A stretch of DNA of 64,000 nt, taken from positions 434,001-498,000 of the forward strand of contig JANSXA010000002.1 of assembly GCA_024743175.1 (NCBI GenBank), written 5' to 3'. The stretch is from Pseudomonadaceae bacterium (GTDB lineage Bacteria; Pseudomonadota; Gammaproteobacteria; Pseudomonadales; Azotimanducaceae). Numbering within the stretch: position 1 is the first letter of the stretch; every line of letters begins with the position of its first letter. The notes under the pieces are model-generated. The model had not been told where the DNA came from. It did no database searches and worked only from the letters and a program-made list of their open reading frames with translations. Positions 26,221-34,997 of this stretch are shown here, one piece after another. The position numbers and the translations under genes were made by a program.

Positions 26221-27204
26221 CGCGGTTTTCTGCTGTCGCTGAGAAGCCAGAGTGCCGCGCCACATTTCGATCCAGCACGCCAAAACTGTCGAGCGCTCCT
26301 CGCCCTGCAGACCGCGAACGATACGCAGGCCACGTTGCGTAATTTCCTGTTTGCCCGCATGCCGACCTGAATCAATTATATCTCCCATTCCCTCAAACAT
26401 TCTGGCCAGATAAATCCCGGCAGCGGCTACATCCCCTTCCTGCAGACCAATCATCTCGAGGGTTTCCTGGTAATACTGCAGACCGATGAGCCGAGCGGCC
26501 AGGCCGCCCAACGCATTGGTTTCGTCATCGCCTATGACCGACCGCAGTTCGCAAAGTCCATTGCGCACATACTCCATGGCATAGTTTCGACTGGCTTTTT
26601 CGAGCCTGAGCTCATTCCACTGATCGTCAGGAGGCACCGGCTGGTCTTCAGATCGATAGGGTGGCGGTTGCTCATCTTTGGCGAACCGAAGCCGCTCGTC
26701 CGGGGCCAGATCATAATCGTACTCATAGAAATATCCACACAACCCATACTCTCCGGTCATATCTTGCGAAACACAGACAAATCCAAGACGTGGATTGCCC
26801 AGCGATACGCCATTGTGTGCATACCAACCGTTGAGAAAGCCTCGGCTCACTTCTACCGGCACCCCGCAGATCGCAGGTCCGGCGTACATCCAGCGCGGAT
26901 AACGGAAGCGCACCCAGGCTTTGCGGTCGGTCTCGGCCATGTACTCAACACCCACACCACCCATATTGTTGGATAAAACATGATATTGAGCGCAGGCAAC
27001 CGCATGTGGTAGATCTGACAAACCCAGCTTGTCAAAGCTAGATAAAAACTTCTCCACATGCTGGCGGCGAAACAGATTGAACATCCACTTCTCCATGACC
27101 TGCGGCCCTTTGCGCGTGGCCACCATCAACTGCAGCCCCAGAATATAAGCGTGGTGGATGTGAGCCTGGGCGCGGATGGCGGAGGCTTGCGAGATCTCAG
27201 ACAC
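26173..27204 (-). CDS. Conserved-looking hypothetical cytoplasmic protein
   Basis: 343 residues, no signal peptide or membrane segments. It has a helical N-terminal third, then a strand-rich centre (GGVGVEYMAETDRKAWVRFRYPRWMYAGPAICGVPVEVSRGFLNGWY, then FVCVSQDMTGEYGLCGYFYEYDYDL), and a helical C-terminal third. The centre is reminiscent of proteins that detect a bound ligand in a V4R- or hydrolase-like pocket, but I cannot name the family. It starts 7 bases after the VOC gene's stop and is very probably in its operon. Confidence 0.65.
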   Translation of the reverse strand: MSEISQASAIRAQAHIHHAYILGLQLMVATRKGPQVMEKWMFNLFRRQHVEKFLSSFDKLGLSDLPHAVACAQYHVLSNNMGGVGVEYMAETDRKAWVRFRYPRWMYAGPAICGVPVEVSRGFLNGWYAHNGVSLGNPRLGFVCVSQDMTGEYGLCGYFYEYDYDLAPDERLRFAKDEQPPPYRSEDQPVPPDDQWNELRLEKASRNYAMEYVRNGLCELRSVIGDDETNALGGLAARLIGLQYYQETLEMIGLQEGDVAAAGIYLARMFEGMGDIIDSGRHAGKQEITQRGLRIVRGLQGEERSTVLACWIEMWRGTLASQRQQKTASVEIDEASLIWRISS

Positions 27205-27211
27205 TATCGCT

Positions 27212-27700
27212 TCAACTTAACGCGCGCCATTCAGTGCTGGCCCGATCAGCCAGCAGATCTTCTCCAAACTCACGAGACAGATAGCAGAACTCAAGTTGCA
27301 GGTGATTTGGATCGTGAAAGTAGATCGACTGGCACCAGCCATGGTCAACCACCTCGGTGACGTTGACACCTTTGCCTGCCAGTTCTTCTCGTTTGCTCAG
27401 AAGCTCGGATTCGTCATCTACACGAAATGCAAAATGCACAACGCCACCCTGAATACCCAGACCGCGGTTCAATCCCGTGTCGAAATCGTTAGGAATTCCC
27501 GGTACGTCGGTACACTCCATGAAAGCAATAAGCTCGCCATTACCGGCATCCAGGAAGGCATGGCGAATGGTGCCGCCCGCCTGCGGCTGCATCAGATCAC
27601 AAACCCTGGTCTCAAAACCGAGGATATCTTCATAGAAAGCCAGTGTTGCATCCATGTCATGCGTGGCCAGACCAAGATGGTGTAAACCTTTGTTTGCCAT
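27212..27700 (-). CDS. VOC-superfamily metalloprotein (glyoxalase/dioxygenase-like)
   Basis: 162 residues from the ATG at 27700, with GAGGAAGAG upstream. Two VOC modules are visible. The first is LHHLGLATHDMDATLAFYEDILGFETRV; the second has VVHFAFRVDDESELL, and SIYFHDPNHLQLEFCYL at the end. Candidate metal ligands are the His in LHHLG, the His in VVHFAF and the Glu in LQLEF, the usual 2-His-1-Glu pattern. The substrate is unknown. The downstream gene on the same strand begins 7 bases later. Confidence 0.9.
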   Translation of the reverse strand: MANKGLHHLGLATHDMDATLAFYEDILGFETRVCDLMQPQAGGTIRHAFLDAGNGELIAFMECTDVPGIPNDFDTGLNRGLGIQGGVVHFAFRVDDESELLSKREELAGKGVNVTEVVDHGWCQSIYFHDPNHLQLEFCYLSREFGEDLLADRASTEWRALS

Positions 27701-27770
27701 TAACTCTTCCTCTAACATGTAATTTCAGTGAGCATACAATATTGACGGGCAAGATGAACAGGGAGGGGAG

Positions 27771-28169
27771 ATGATCGAAACATTCAATTGGTGGGCAATT
27801 ACAGTCTCTACAGTGCTGGCCTTTGTGCTGGGTGGCCTCTGGTATGGGCCGCTGTTTGGGCAGGCGTGGATGCAGGCAATTGGTAAAACCGAAGCGGATA
27901 TTCAGCCGACTCCCGCACCGTTTGTTATCAGCTTTTTCACAGCACTGCTGACGGCGGTTGTGCTGGCCTGGTTGATTGGAGCACTGGGGGTCACAACATG
28001 GCTGGGCGGCGCCACAATCGGGCTGGTTACCGGTATCGGCTTTATTGCAACTGCGATGGCTTCGGATACCGCATTCTGCGGCTGGGGCATGAAGCTGTTC
28101 ATCATTCAGGCTGGATACCGTGTGTTGTACAGTATTCTTATGGGTGCTGTTTTAGGCGGGTGGCAGTGA
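27771..28169 (+). CDS. DUF1761 family small membrane protein
   Basis: 132 residues with four membrane helices (about 9-28, 50-70, 80-100 and 105-127). The opening NWWAITVSTVLAFVLGGLWYGPLFGQAWMQAIG is characteristic of DUF1761, as is the GATIGLVTGIGFIATAMA segment. The function of the family is not known. GGGAGGGGAG precedes the ATG at 27771. It stands alone, diverging from the VOC gene. Confidence 0.85.
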   Translation: MIETFNWWAITVSTVLAFVLGGLWYGPLFGQAWMQAIGKTEADIQPTPAPFVISFFTALLTAVVLAWLIGALGVTTWLGGATIGLVTGIGFIATAMASDTAFCGWGMKLFIIQAGYRVLYSILMGAVLGGWQ

Positions 28170-28205
28170 CCACAACCGCTTAGCACCTGGGATCGTTTGC
28201 AGCGG

Positions 28206-29777
28206 CTAGACAATGCCGCTGCTGTGGTTCTGCCAGTAGCGATCCTTGAGCAGACGCTTGTAGAGTTTGCCGGTGGGTAGCCTGGGTAACTCGTCTTCAA
28301 AATCGATTGATCGCGGACTTTTCTGTCTGGAGAGATTTTCTATGCAAAACGCCATCAACTCATCCGCCAGCGCAGGAGAGGGTTCGATGCCCTCCATCAG
28401 TTGCACCACTGCTTTGACTTCTTCACCAAGGTCTTCGTTGGGTACGCCAAACACCGCTGCATCTGCGATTTTGGGATGAGTGATCAGCAGGTCTTCGGTT
28501 TCCTGGGGATAAATGTTCACTCCGCCGGAGATGATCATGAAAGTTGATCGGTCTGTCAGGTAGAGATAACCGTTCTTCAGGTAGCCCACATCACCTACGG
28601 TGCTCAGAGATCCGTCACTTGAGGTGGCTTCTTCGGTTTTAGCGGCGTTGTTGAAATAGCTGAACTCAGTGGCAGTTTTGAACCAGAGTTCGCCGGGCAC
28701 ACCTTCCGGACAGGGATTTCCATCTTCATCCAGCACATGGAGCTCACCAAGAATGACCTTGCCAACACTACCTCTGTTGGCAAGCCACTCTTCGCTGTTG
28801 AGTGCTGCAAACCCCAGCCCTTCAGTCGCGCCATAGTATTCATGGATAATGGGACCCCACCATTCAATCATCTGTTCTTTTACTTTTGCAGGGCAGGGGG
28901 CGGCCGCATGAACCGCAACTTCCAGGGATGACAAGTCGGCGCCGTCGCGAATGTCCTGGGGAAGTTTCAACATACGGCTGAACATCGTCGGTACCAGTTG
29001 GCTGTGGCTGATCTGATACTCGCGTACATAACGCAGATAATCTTCAGGATCGAACTTTTCCATGATGACAACAGTGCCACCCTTGCGGATTGTCAGTCCC
29101 GTCGCCGCTTGCGGTGCTGAGTGATACAACGGTGCCGGTGACAGATAGATCATGTCTTCACGATACTGCCAGAGGTCCATCAGGAAATGGTAAAGCGGCA
29201 GACAATCTGCGGGTTCGTTTTCAGGTAACGGGCGCATTATGCCTTTGGGTCTGCCGGTTGTGCCTGACGAGTAGAGCATTGGGGTGCCCAGCGCCTCATC
29301 TTCAATAGGCGTGGTTGGATAGTCTGCAACTGCTGCTTCAAAACTGCGGAATTCAGTTCCGTTCGCGAGCTTTTCAGGCAGTTCATCATCAGAGGCGCCA
29401 ACCACCAGGCATAGCGTTATGGCAGGGCTTTCCGCCAGCGCCGTTGAAGCAACCGCAAGCTTATCTTTGGAAACGATGAGCACACGTGATTCGCTGTTGT
29501 TCAATATGTAAGCAAGTTCATCACCTTTGAGATAGTGATTGATACACGTGTAGTAGAGCCCGCTGCGTTCACCGGCAGCACAACACTCAAGATAGCGATT
29601 ATTGTTTTCCATGAAGATGGCGTAGTGATCCAGCCTCGCCAGACCCCGATCCCGCAGAAGGTGAGCCAGCCTGTTGGCTCTGGCTTCGAATTCGCGATAG
29701 GACACTGCTTCACCTGTGCCAGCCATGATGAAAGCCGGTCTGTCGGGGTTTAAGTGAGCATATTTACCTGGATACAT
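28206..29777 (-). CDS. AMP-forming acyl-CoA synthetase / ligase
   Basis: 523 residues, ANL superfamily. The nucleotide motif is YSSGTTGRPKGIM (about 170). EYYGATEGLG and TVGDVGYLKNGYLYLTDRSTFMIISGGVNIYPQE form the adenylation core and hinge. The catalytic Lys is in PRLPTGKLYKRLLKDRY near the end. It activates a carboxylic acid as acyl-AMP and then acyl-CoA. The preference is probably for medium- or long-chain or unusual acids, which is inference. The gene stands alone; its start is ATG at 29777. Upstream begins a region of gene remnants. Confidence 0.93.
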   Translation of the reverse strand: MYPGKYAHLNPDRPAFIMAGTGEAVSYREFEARANRLAHLLRDRGLARLDHYAIFMENNNRYLECCAAGERSGLYYTCINHYLKGDELAYILNNSESRVLIVSKDKLAVASTALAESPAITLCLVVGASDDELPEKLANGTEFRSFEAAVADYPTTPIEDEALGTPMLYSSGTTGRPKGIMRPLPENEPADCLPLYHFLMDLWQYREDMIYLSPAPLYHSAPQAATGLTIRKGGTVVIMEKFDPEDYLRYVREYQISHSQLVPTMFSRMLKLPQDIRDGADLSSLEVAVHAAAPCPAKVKEQMIEWWGPIIHEYYGATEGLGFAALNSEEWLANRGSVGKVILGELHVLDEDGNPCPEGVPGELWFKTATEFSYFNNAAKTEEATSSDGSLSTVGDVGYLKNGYLYLTDRSTFMIISGGVNIYPQETEDLLITHPKIADAAVFGVPNEDLGEEVKAVVQLMEGIEPSPALADELMAFCIENLSRQKSPRSIDFEDELPRLPTGKLYKRLLKDRYWQNHSSGIV

Positions 29778-29985
29778 GGACCTTCTCTCTCAGGGTCAGC
29801 GGGATGCTTTACCATAAAGCAGACTTACCAATCTGTCATGAATGAATCACACGTCGCCAGAAGCAGCCGTGGTTCCATCTCCCGCGGAGCAGGCGTTTGC
29901 TTAGGATAGAAAGAAGCGCGTTGAGCCGCTATCTGGCACGCTATTCCGACGGTTGTTAGTGTTTACCGATAGAAAGCTTGTTCTC

Positions 29986-30162
29986 TTAAAATGAGCTGCT
30001 TGAACACAAATTCGATACGGTAGCCAGCAACCAGCAATCTTGGCGCTCAAGTTCAAAGTGCTTTCCCGTAAATACCCGGAAGCCAGCGGCGAATGAATCA
30101 ACATTCTCTTGAAAGAGTCGATAGCTTTTAGCTTTAGAAGGGATCTTGTCAACCCAGACCGA
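29986..30162 (-). pseudogene. Degenerate 3' gene remnant
   Basis: On the minus strand a frame between two stops reads like the C-terminal end of a real protein: VDKIPSKAKSYRLFQENV, then AGFRVFTGKHFELERQDCW, then LLATVSN. It has no plausible start or ribosome binding site. The remaining bases between it and the acyl-CoA synthetase start (29778-29985) hold nothing I can recognise. I read it as debris at the edge of the polysaccharide island; the parent family is unknown. Confidence 0.4.
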
Positions 30163-30187
30163 TTACATCGCACGGCGCCAGATTTTT

Positions 30188-30676
30188 CTAACGTCTAGCT
30201 GCTTGCAAGAAGGCACCACTCGTTACAATGTCTTCGTTAGACATACCCTTAAATCGTCGTGCAAATTGTTTAGCTGAATATTTGGATGGTAGGTCCACTT
30301 TCTTTTCAATTAGCAGTTCGAAACCATTCCGCTCGTACAACATTCGACGCACGGAAAAGTCATTCAGTTGAGGGAAGGCATAATCATCAAGATAAGGCTT
30401 CACGTGCGGAAACTCCAGCCCATCAGGAGTTGGTGCACGCGCCTTAAACAATTCAACAAGTTTATCAAATTTTTCGAGGTTGACGTGTTTAACAACATCA
30501 AAGACATATTAATGGCCTGCTTCAGAAAGAAGGGAACAAAGACCAACACCCAGCGAGTTACCTGGCCGCAACTCACCAACAATGCGGGGTATCGACTGCA
30601 AACCATTTTGGTGAGCCATCGCGGTATCCCACAACAAAAGAGAAAGCAATACATGGCCTACTGAAAATCCCCTCCA
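30188..30676 (-). pseudogene. Decayed SAM-methyltransferase gene of the polysaccharide island
   Basis: In a single minus-strand frame the text runs through a TAA stop at about 30509-30511. Before the stop it reads SVGHVLLSLLLWDTAMAHQN, then a glycine-rich ELRPGNSLGVGLCSLLSEAGH that looks like a methyltransferase motif I. After the stop it reads YVFDVVKHVNLEKFDKLVELF and FPHVKPYLDDYAFPQLN. In intact relatives these parts are continuous (GPGxSLG, then FDVV, then PYLDDY). The 5' portion is missing, because a TAG lies directly upstream, at 30677-30679. The gene is therefore truncated and interrupted. The remaining 87-codon stretch at 30188-30451 is unlikely to be expressed. Confidence 0.65.
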
Positions 30677-30741
30677 CTAGCCGACACCCATCTCTTTTCG
30701 AGGAATCAACGAGCTAATCCCGTGACGCAAAGGACGCTACA

Positions 30742-31587
30742 TCATGATGTAACAGCTTCAGAACGCAATATGCCTCGTTCAAAAACGAACTCGTTACAAC
30801 CCCATCCCTGACGAGTAATCAGGTTTGTCAGACCAAAACCACGATTTCTATAGAAGTTGAATATTGCCTCCGGTGTTGCCACTTCATATGGCCAGCCACC
30901 AACCCAATCGACATTATCTCGCCAAGCGGACATCCCTCGCTCGAGATGATAAGCACGCCAAGATTTCAACGGCCGCAACTTGATCGTATCTATAAGTAGA
31001 GTAAACCCCCAGCCTCGTACCAGCCCATAAACAAGTAGCAACGGACGAGCCCAACGATGCTGATTGTATGCACGTTTTATCCAAGTCCATTGCCGTGACT
31101 TGTACCCTTGATCGTTATAGATAGCTATGTACAAACAGCCATCGTGTTTAACAAGCGCAGTTACGTTATCCAGTGCTTGCCACATATCACCAGTATGATG
31201 TAACACACCCCAGGAATAAACGACATCCCACCGTCCCAAGCTTTCGACATACGATCGATCCAGCACGGATCCTTGCTCGACAGTCCACATCTCATCATCG
31301 GTGTAGTAACGACGCCGCAACTCCATAGTGCATGCGACTGATTCTTCATCGTAGTCGAAAGAATGTACTTCCGCTCCAAGCCGTCTCGCGGCTAGAGAGA
31401 ACAGGCCGCTGCCGCTACCGACATCCAGAAATCGTTTACCGTCTAAGTTATCAACACCCAGGAATTCACACAACGTTTGGGAGGCGCGCTGCATGCGTTC
31501 CTCGTCCAAGTCGCTTAAGAATCGTGCCCAATTGGCGCCAAACTCAAATCGTTCTCCACTCGCTATTTCTTGTCTTGATGTCGCCAT
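30742..31587 (-). CDS. Class I SAM-dependent methyltransferase
   Basis: 281 residues. Motif I is FLDVGSGSGLFSLAARRLGAEVHSFDYD (about 56-83). VVYSWGVLHHTGDMWQALDNV is the motif IV region, typical of small-molecule or glycan methyltransferases. The C-terminal half is basic and aromatic and ends with an HTxxW-rich stretch. It lies at the low-coordinate end of the polysaccharide island and is read in the same direction as the glycosyltransferase 11 bases upstream. A sugar or glycan substrate is likely from context. Confidence 0.9.
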   Translation of the reverse strand: MATSRQEIASGERFEFGANWARFLSDLDEERMQRASQTLCEFLGVDNLDGKRFLDVGSGSGLFSLAARRLGAEVHSFDYDEESVACTMELRRRYYTDDEMWTVEQGSVLDRSYVESLGRWDVVYSWGVLHHTGDMWQALDNVTALVKHDGCLYIAIYNDQGYKSRQWTWIKRAYNQHRWARPLLLVYGLVRGWGFTLLIDTIKLRPLKSWRAYHLERGMSAWRDNVDWVGGWPYEVATPEAIFNFYRNRGFGLTNLITRQGWGCNEFVFERGILRSEAVTS

Positions 31588-31598
31588 ATAGTCTTACA

Positions 31599-32711
31599 CT
31601 ACTTTTCTAGTTTGTTTCGGATAAGTTCATTCCACTCGGACATTATTTTTCTGGTTGCGAATCGATCCCGGACCATTCGTCCTCGGTCCGAGAGGGTTTC
31701 CGCCAACAATTGATTCTGCTCCAGCGAGTCTAATGCCAAAACAAGAGCATCCACATCTTCGGGCTGAACCAACATGCCATTCTCACCGTTACTGATAATC
31801 TCACCAGGACCGCTGGGACAGTCGGCGGCAATACTCGCGCAACCCATCGACATCGCCTCCAACAGCGCATTGGGAAAGCCTTCAAATCTGGACGGTAGAA
31901 CAAACACGCGGGCCTGATCCAGCCATTTCCAGGGTTCCGAAACAACGCCTGCAAGGCTGACCTGGTTTGTTAGATCATGCTTATCTATCAGCTGTTGTAG
32001 CGCTGGTCGCTCTGGACCTTCGCCAAGGATATTCAACTTCCATCCAGCGACGCGCATGCGACTGACAGCAAATGCTCGAATGAGCAAATCGAACCCTTTC
32101 TGATGCGCAAGCCTGCCTACTGCAACTGCTACTTGTGGTCGATTCGCATAGACACTTGGTTCAGGAAGTACGTCAATAGGGTTTACAATGACTTCAACCT
32201 TGTTCGACCGTGTAACACTTCTACCCCAAGCTGCAACTGACTCAGTCTGCACCACCAACGCACGCGCAAAAGGATACAGGCAGCGACGCGCCAGTCGTCT
32301 AACTGGATCAATGGAATACTCCCTTGGATCTACCCGTTCAGAAACGATCACCGGAAGCTTCGTGCCTAATAGTGACGCAATGACCAGGATATTGGTGCGA
32401 TCGATAAAACTAATTACTATATCAGGTGCAAATTCGACAACGCTGCTTCGAATCATTCGCATGCGCTTGAGATTCGAAATCAACCCCACCAGAATATTTT
32501 GCGATGTCCAGATAATATCGAGACTGAGCCGGGATACACGAGTATCCACTGAATAATGATCGTCCTCCAAGTTTGCTAACGTGAGCAATCCAACTTGAAA
32601 CTGCTGGCTGGCCCAAAAGTTAAGCATATTACAAGCTACCCGCTCCGCCCCACCAGCGCCAAGCCCGGAAAGAACGAATAGAATTCTCGGTTTTTTCCCG
32701 ATACCCGACAA
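31599..32711 (-). CDS. Glycosyltransferase family 4
   Basis: 370 residues, GT-B fold. The opening ILFVLSGLGAGGAERVACNML is the usual GT4 N-terminal strand and acceptor loop. The C-terminal donor domain contains VAVGRLAHQKGFDLLIRAF, LNILGEGPERPALQQLI and the E-x7-E motif in FEGFPNALLEAMSMG. It adds a sugar from a nucleotide donor to a growing polysaccharide at the cytoplasmic face. Start is TTG at 32711 with GAGACGGA upstream; no ATG fits. Confidence 0.93.
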   Translation of the reverse strand: MSGIGKKPRILFVLSGLGAGGAERVACNMLNFWASQQFQVGLLTLANLEDDHYSVDTRVSRLSLDIIWTSQNILVGLISNLKRMRMIRSSVVEFAPDIVISFIDRTNILVIASLLGTKLPVIVSERVDPREYSIDPVRRLARRCLYPFARALVVQTESVAAWGRSVTRSNKVEVIVNPIDVLPEPSVYANRPQVAVAVGRLAHQKGFDLLIRAFAVSRMRVAGWKLNILGEGPERPALQQLIDKHDLTNQVSLAGVVSEPWKWLDQARVFVLPSRFEGFPNALLEAMSMGCASIAADCPSGPGEIISNGENGMLVQPEDVDALVLALDSLEQNQLLAETLSDRGRMVRDRFATRKIMSEWNELIRNKLEK

Positions 32712-32741
32712 ATTTTCCGTCTCTATGTTAACGATTGTTTC

Positions 32742-33701
32742 CTACCGCTTCCAATGAGAAAGATCTCGCTGGATCAGTGCACCAAGCAGATCGATATCAG
32801 CTGAGAATTCTGCCAACATCGATGCACGCAATTTCTCACTCTGCGGCGGTCGTGCGGTCTCCACCATCAGCTTTCGCCGAAGACTCGGTAGCAACCCCAG
32901 TCGATTAAAACCGAAAATTCTCTTCGCGATTTCAACCAGCTTTACCATTGAAGCTGGAGGGTTTCTTGCAAATGCATGCAGGGAAAGATTACGAATTCGT
33001 CTATTGGCGTTTACTGGAGGGAAATCCTCGCGGCTGTCGTACTCTATACCCAAAAATTCCAGGACGCTCACGTAAACTCTCAGCGGATCACTAACAAAAT
33101 CATCGTAAACAATAACTCGTCGTTTGGCAGTGTCGACCTGTTGAAACATTCGCTGGACCTGCACACCCAGCCTCCCCACCCACACATAATCCAGCAACTT
33201 TTTGTCACGGCACCGGGCAGGGATCTTGAGTCCATTCCGTCGCGTTGATTGCAGGTGCCAAGCGGTTTCAAAATCGCGAACCTCTTCATCCAGAGATTCA
33301 ATGGCTTTCTGATGGAATGAAGGTATCAGATCGAGTGGGTTTCGGACCATAATAATGAATTTCGCATGCGGATAACGGCATAGCACATTGGAGATCGCGG
33401 CAGGTGAATATAGGTACCAAACTGAGCCTTCACCTGCAGCCCGAGTCATCTCGTGCGACCCATGTTCGAAACATGCGAGATAATCTTTGTCTTCTGTCAC
33501 ATATCGCATAGCCGGCATATCCGTGCAGAAGAAATGTGGCTCTTTGGGTTTCGAAAAACAAATCTGAGGGTGATCAGCCAGATAAGAACTCAATGCGGTC
33601 GTACCGCATCGTGGAGCACCAACAATAAAAAAATCCGGTTCTACCACATCCTTTGGTTGCTTCCTTGGCGTTCTGTTGTTTACTTCAGACAGCGGCGACA
33701 T
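32742..33701 (-). CDS. PAPS-dependent sulfotransferase domain protein
   Basis: 319 residues. The 5'-phosphosulfate loop is FIVGAPRCGTTALSSYL near residue 25. The 3'-phosphate-binding region is KFIIMVRNPLDLIPSFHQ near 115, with the key Arg and Ser. RVIVYDDFVSDPLRVYVSVLEFLGI follows. The protein should move sulfate from PAPS to an acceptor, by context probably a sugar of the exported polysaccharide. Its start overlaps the flippase gene by 17 bases. Confidence 0.92.
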   Translation of the reverse strand: MSPLSEVNNRTPRKQPKDVVEPDFFIVGAPRCGTTALSSYLADHPQICFSKPKEPHFFCTDMPAMRYVTEDKDYLACFEHGSHEMTRAAGEGSVWYLYSPAAISNVLCRYPHAKFIIMVRNPLDLIPSFHQKAIESLDEEVRDFETAWHLQSTRRNGLKIPARCRDKKLLDYVWVGRLGVQVQRMFQQVDTAKRRVIVYDDFVSDPLRVYVSVLEFLGIEYDSREDFPPVNANRRIRNLSLHAFARNPPASMVKLVEIAKRIFGFNRLGLLPSLRRKLMVETARPPQSEKLRASMLAEFSADIDLLGALIQRDLSHWKR

Positions 33702-34986
33702 TTATACCCAGCAGTTTGCGAATGAGATTTAACAACGAGATATTCCAGACGATTGTCGAAGCTCCTATGGCTACCGCTGCACCCAATGCACCGTAAACGG
33801 GAATCAGCACTGTGCAAGCCAGTATATTGACCACTAAAGCTATAAACCAGGATCTCAGGGCACGTTTTTCAAGACCTGCCATGTTCAGAATCAGACCTAC
33901 TGATCCACAGGCTACATTCAATACCTGGCTGATCAGCAACAGCGCCAAAGGGAGCGCCGCGTCTTCGTATTCGACACCAAACAAAAATACGATAACCCAT
34001 TCACCAAAGAGTCCGATTACAAAAGCCGCAGGCAACGTAACACCCAACGCGATTCTGGCAGCACTACGAGCAATCCTCCCTAACTCCTCCAACTGGCCAC
34101 TGGCATGCAAGCGGGAGACATAAGGCCCAAGGACTATATTGATAATTAAGAAGGATACAGCGACCATTGAAGTTATGTTTTCTGCAACTCGATAAAGGCC
34201 AATTTCTGTCTCGTTGCTCAGTAAACCCATAAACAGTATAGGCGCTCGAAGATTGGCCACGCTAATCAACTGTAAGAAGATGAAGTAACGCCAGGATGAT
34301 ATCCAATCCCGTTGAAGAAACTCTTTTTCTACAGAGCGAATGTCAGCAGGGAGGTTATTCTGTAGAACCAGATAACCAACAAGGGTGGCAAAGGCGAGAG
34401 CAAACAACGTGCTACCCAAGACAGTGGCCGGACCGAGTGATTGAAAATACCAGAGTGTTCCTATACAAAGCAGATAAATTGCAGGGTGTGCGAACCAATC
34501 AAAGAACTGCGCAAGCACAGTCCTTTGCAGACCGAGCAGTGTATTGGACACGCGACCGGCAAGCGCCCAGGCAACGAGCAGCGGCGCAGCAATAACAAAC
34601 AGCATCGCATCAATACTTTGGTTCCGCGTGAATACAACAGTTGCCCCAATGGTTAAGGGAAACAGTATTACCAGGACAGCACCCGCGGTTACCTTGCGGC
34701 TCCAGCTTAATAATCCGCTGAGTATTGACCATCTTCCGGCCTGCTCGTGAACCGAAACTTCACGGACTAAAAGCGGACCCATCGCATTGTTAGATGGAAT
34801 AGACAGCAGGCTCATCACTGCAAGGACAAAGGTAACTTGCCCATATGCAGCTGGACCAAGCTGTCTTGCTACTATGATCGAAGCTATTGTTGTGAATGCC
34901 AGCGACGATATCTTAAGCAGACCTACTCCGGCGATCGGCTTAACCAGATCACGCAGGTCCAGCCAGGCAAACAGGCTTTTTTCCAT
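33685..34986 (-). CDS. Polysaccharide flippase (Wzx/MATE-like oligosaccharide exporter)
   Basis: 433 residues with about 12-14 hydrophobic helices. The N-terminus AGVGLLKISSLAFTTIASIIVARQLGPAAYGQVTFVLAVMSLL (about 20-62) is typical of the polysaccharide biosynthesis protein family. So is the C-terminal ALPLALLLISQVLNVACGSVGLILNMAGLEKRALRSW. It flips lipid-linked glycans across the inner membrane. The gene sits between asnB (11-base gap) and the sulfotransferase (overlap), in a single run. Confidence 0.92.
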   Translation of the reverse strand: MEKSLFAWLDLRDLVKPIAGVGLLKISSLAFTTIASIIVARQLGPAAYGQVTFVLAVMSLLSIPSNNAMGPLLVREVSVHEQAGRWSILSGLLSWSRKVTAGAVLVILFPLTIGATVVFTRNQSIDAMLFVIAAPLLVAWALAGRVSNTLLGLQRTVLAQFFDWFAHPAIYLLCIGTLWYFQSLGPATVLGSTLFALAFATLVGYLVLQNNLPADIRSVEKEFLQRDWISSWRYFIFLQLISVANLRAPILFMGLLSNETEIGLYRVAENITSMVAVSFLIINIVLGPYVSRLHASGQLEELGRIARSAARIALGVTLPAAFVIGLFGEWVIVFLFGVEYEDAALPLALLLISQVLNVACGSVGLILNMAGLEKRALRSWFIALVVNILACTVLIPVYGALGAAVAIGASTIVWNISLLNLIRKLLGINVAAV

Positions 34987-34997
34987 TCGTAAATTAC

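Noticed and set aside
30509-30511. Recoding of the stop in the methyltransferase remnant
   Set aside because: The codon is TAA, not TGA, and the 5' part of the gene is missing as well.
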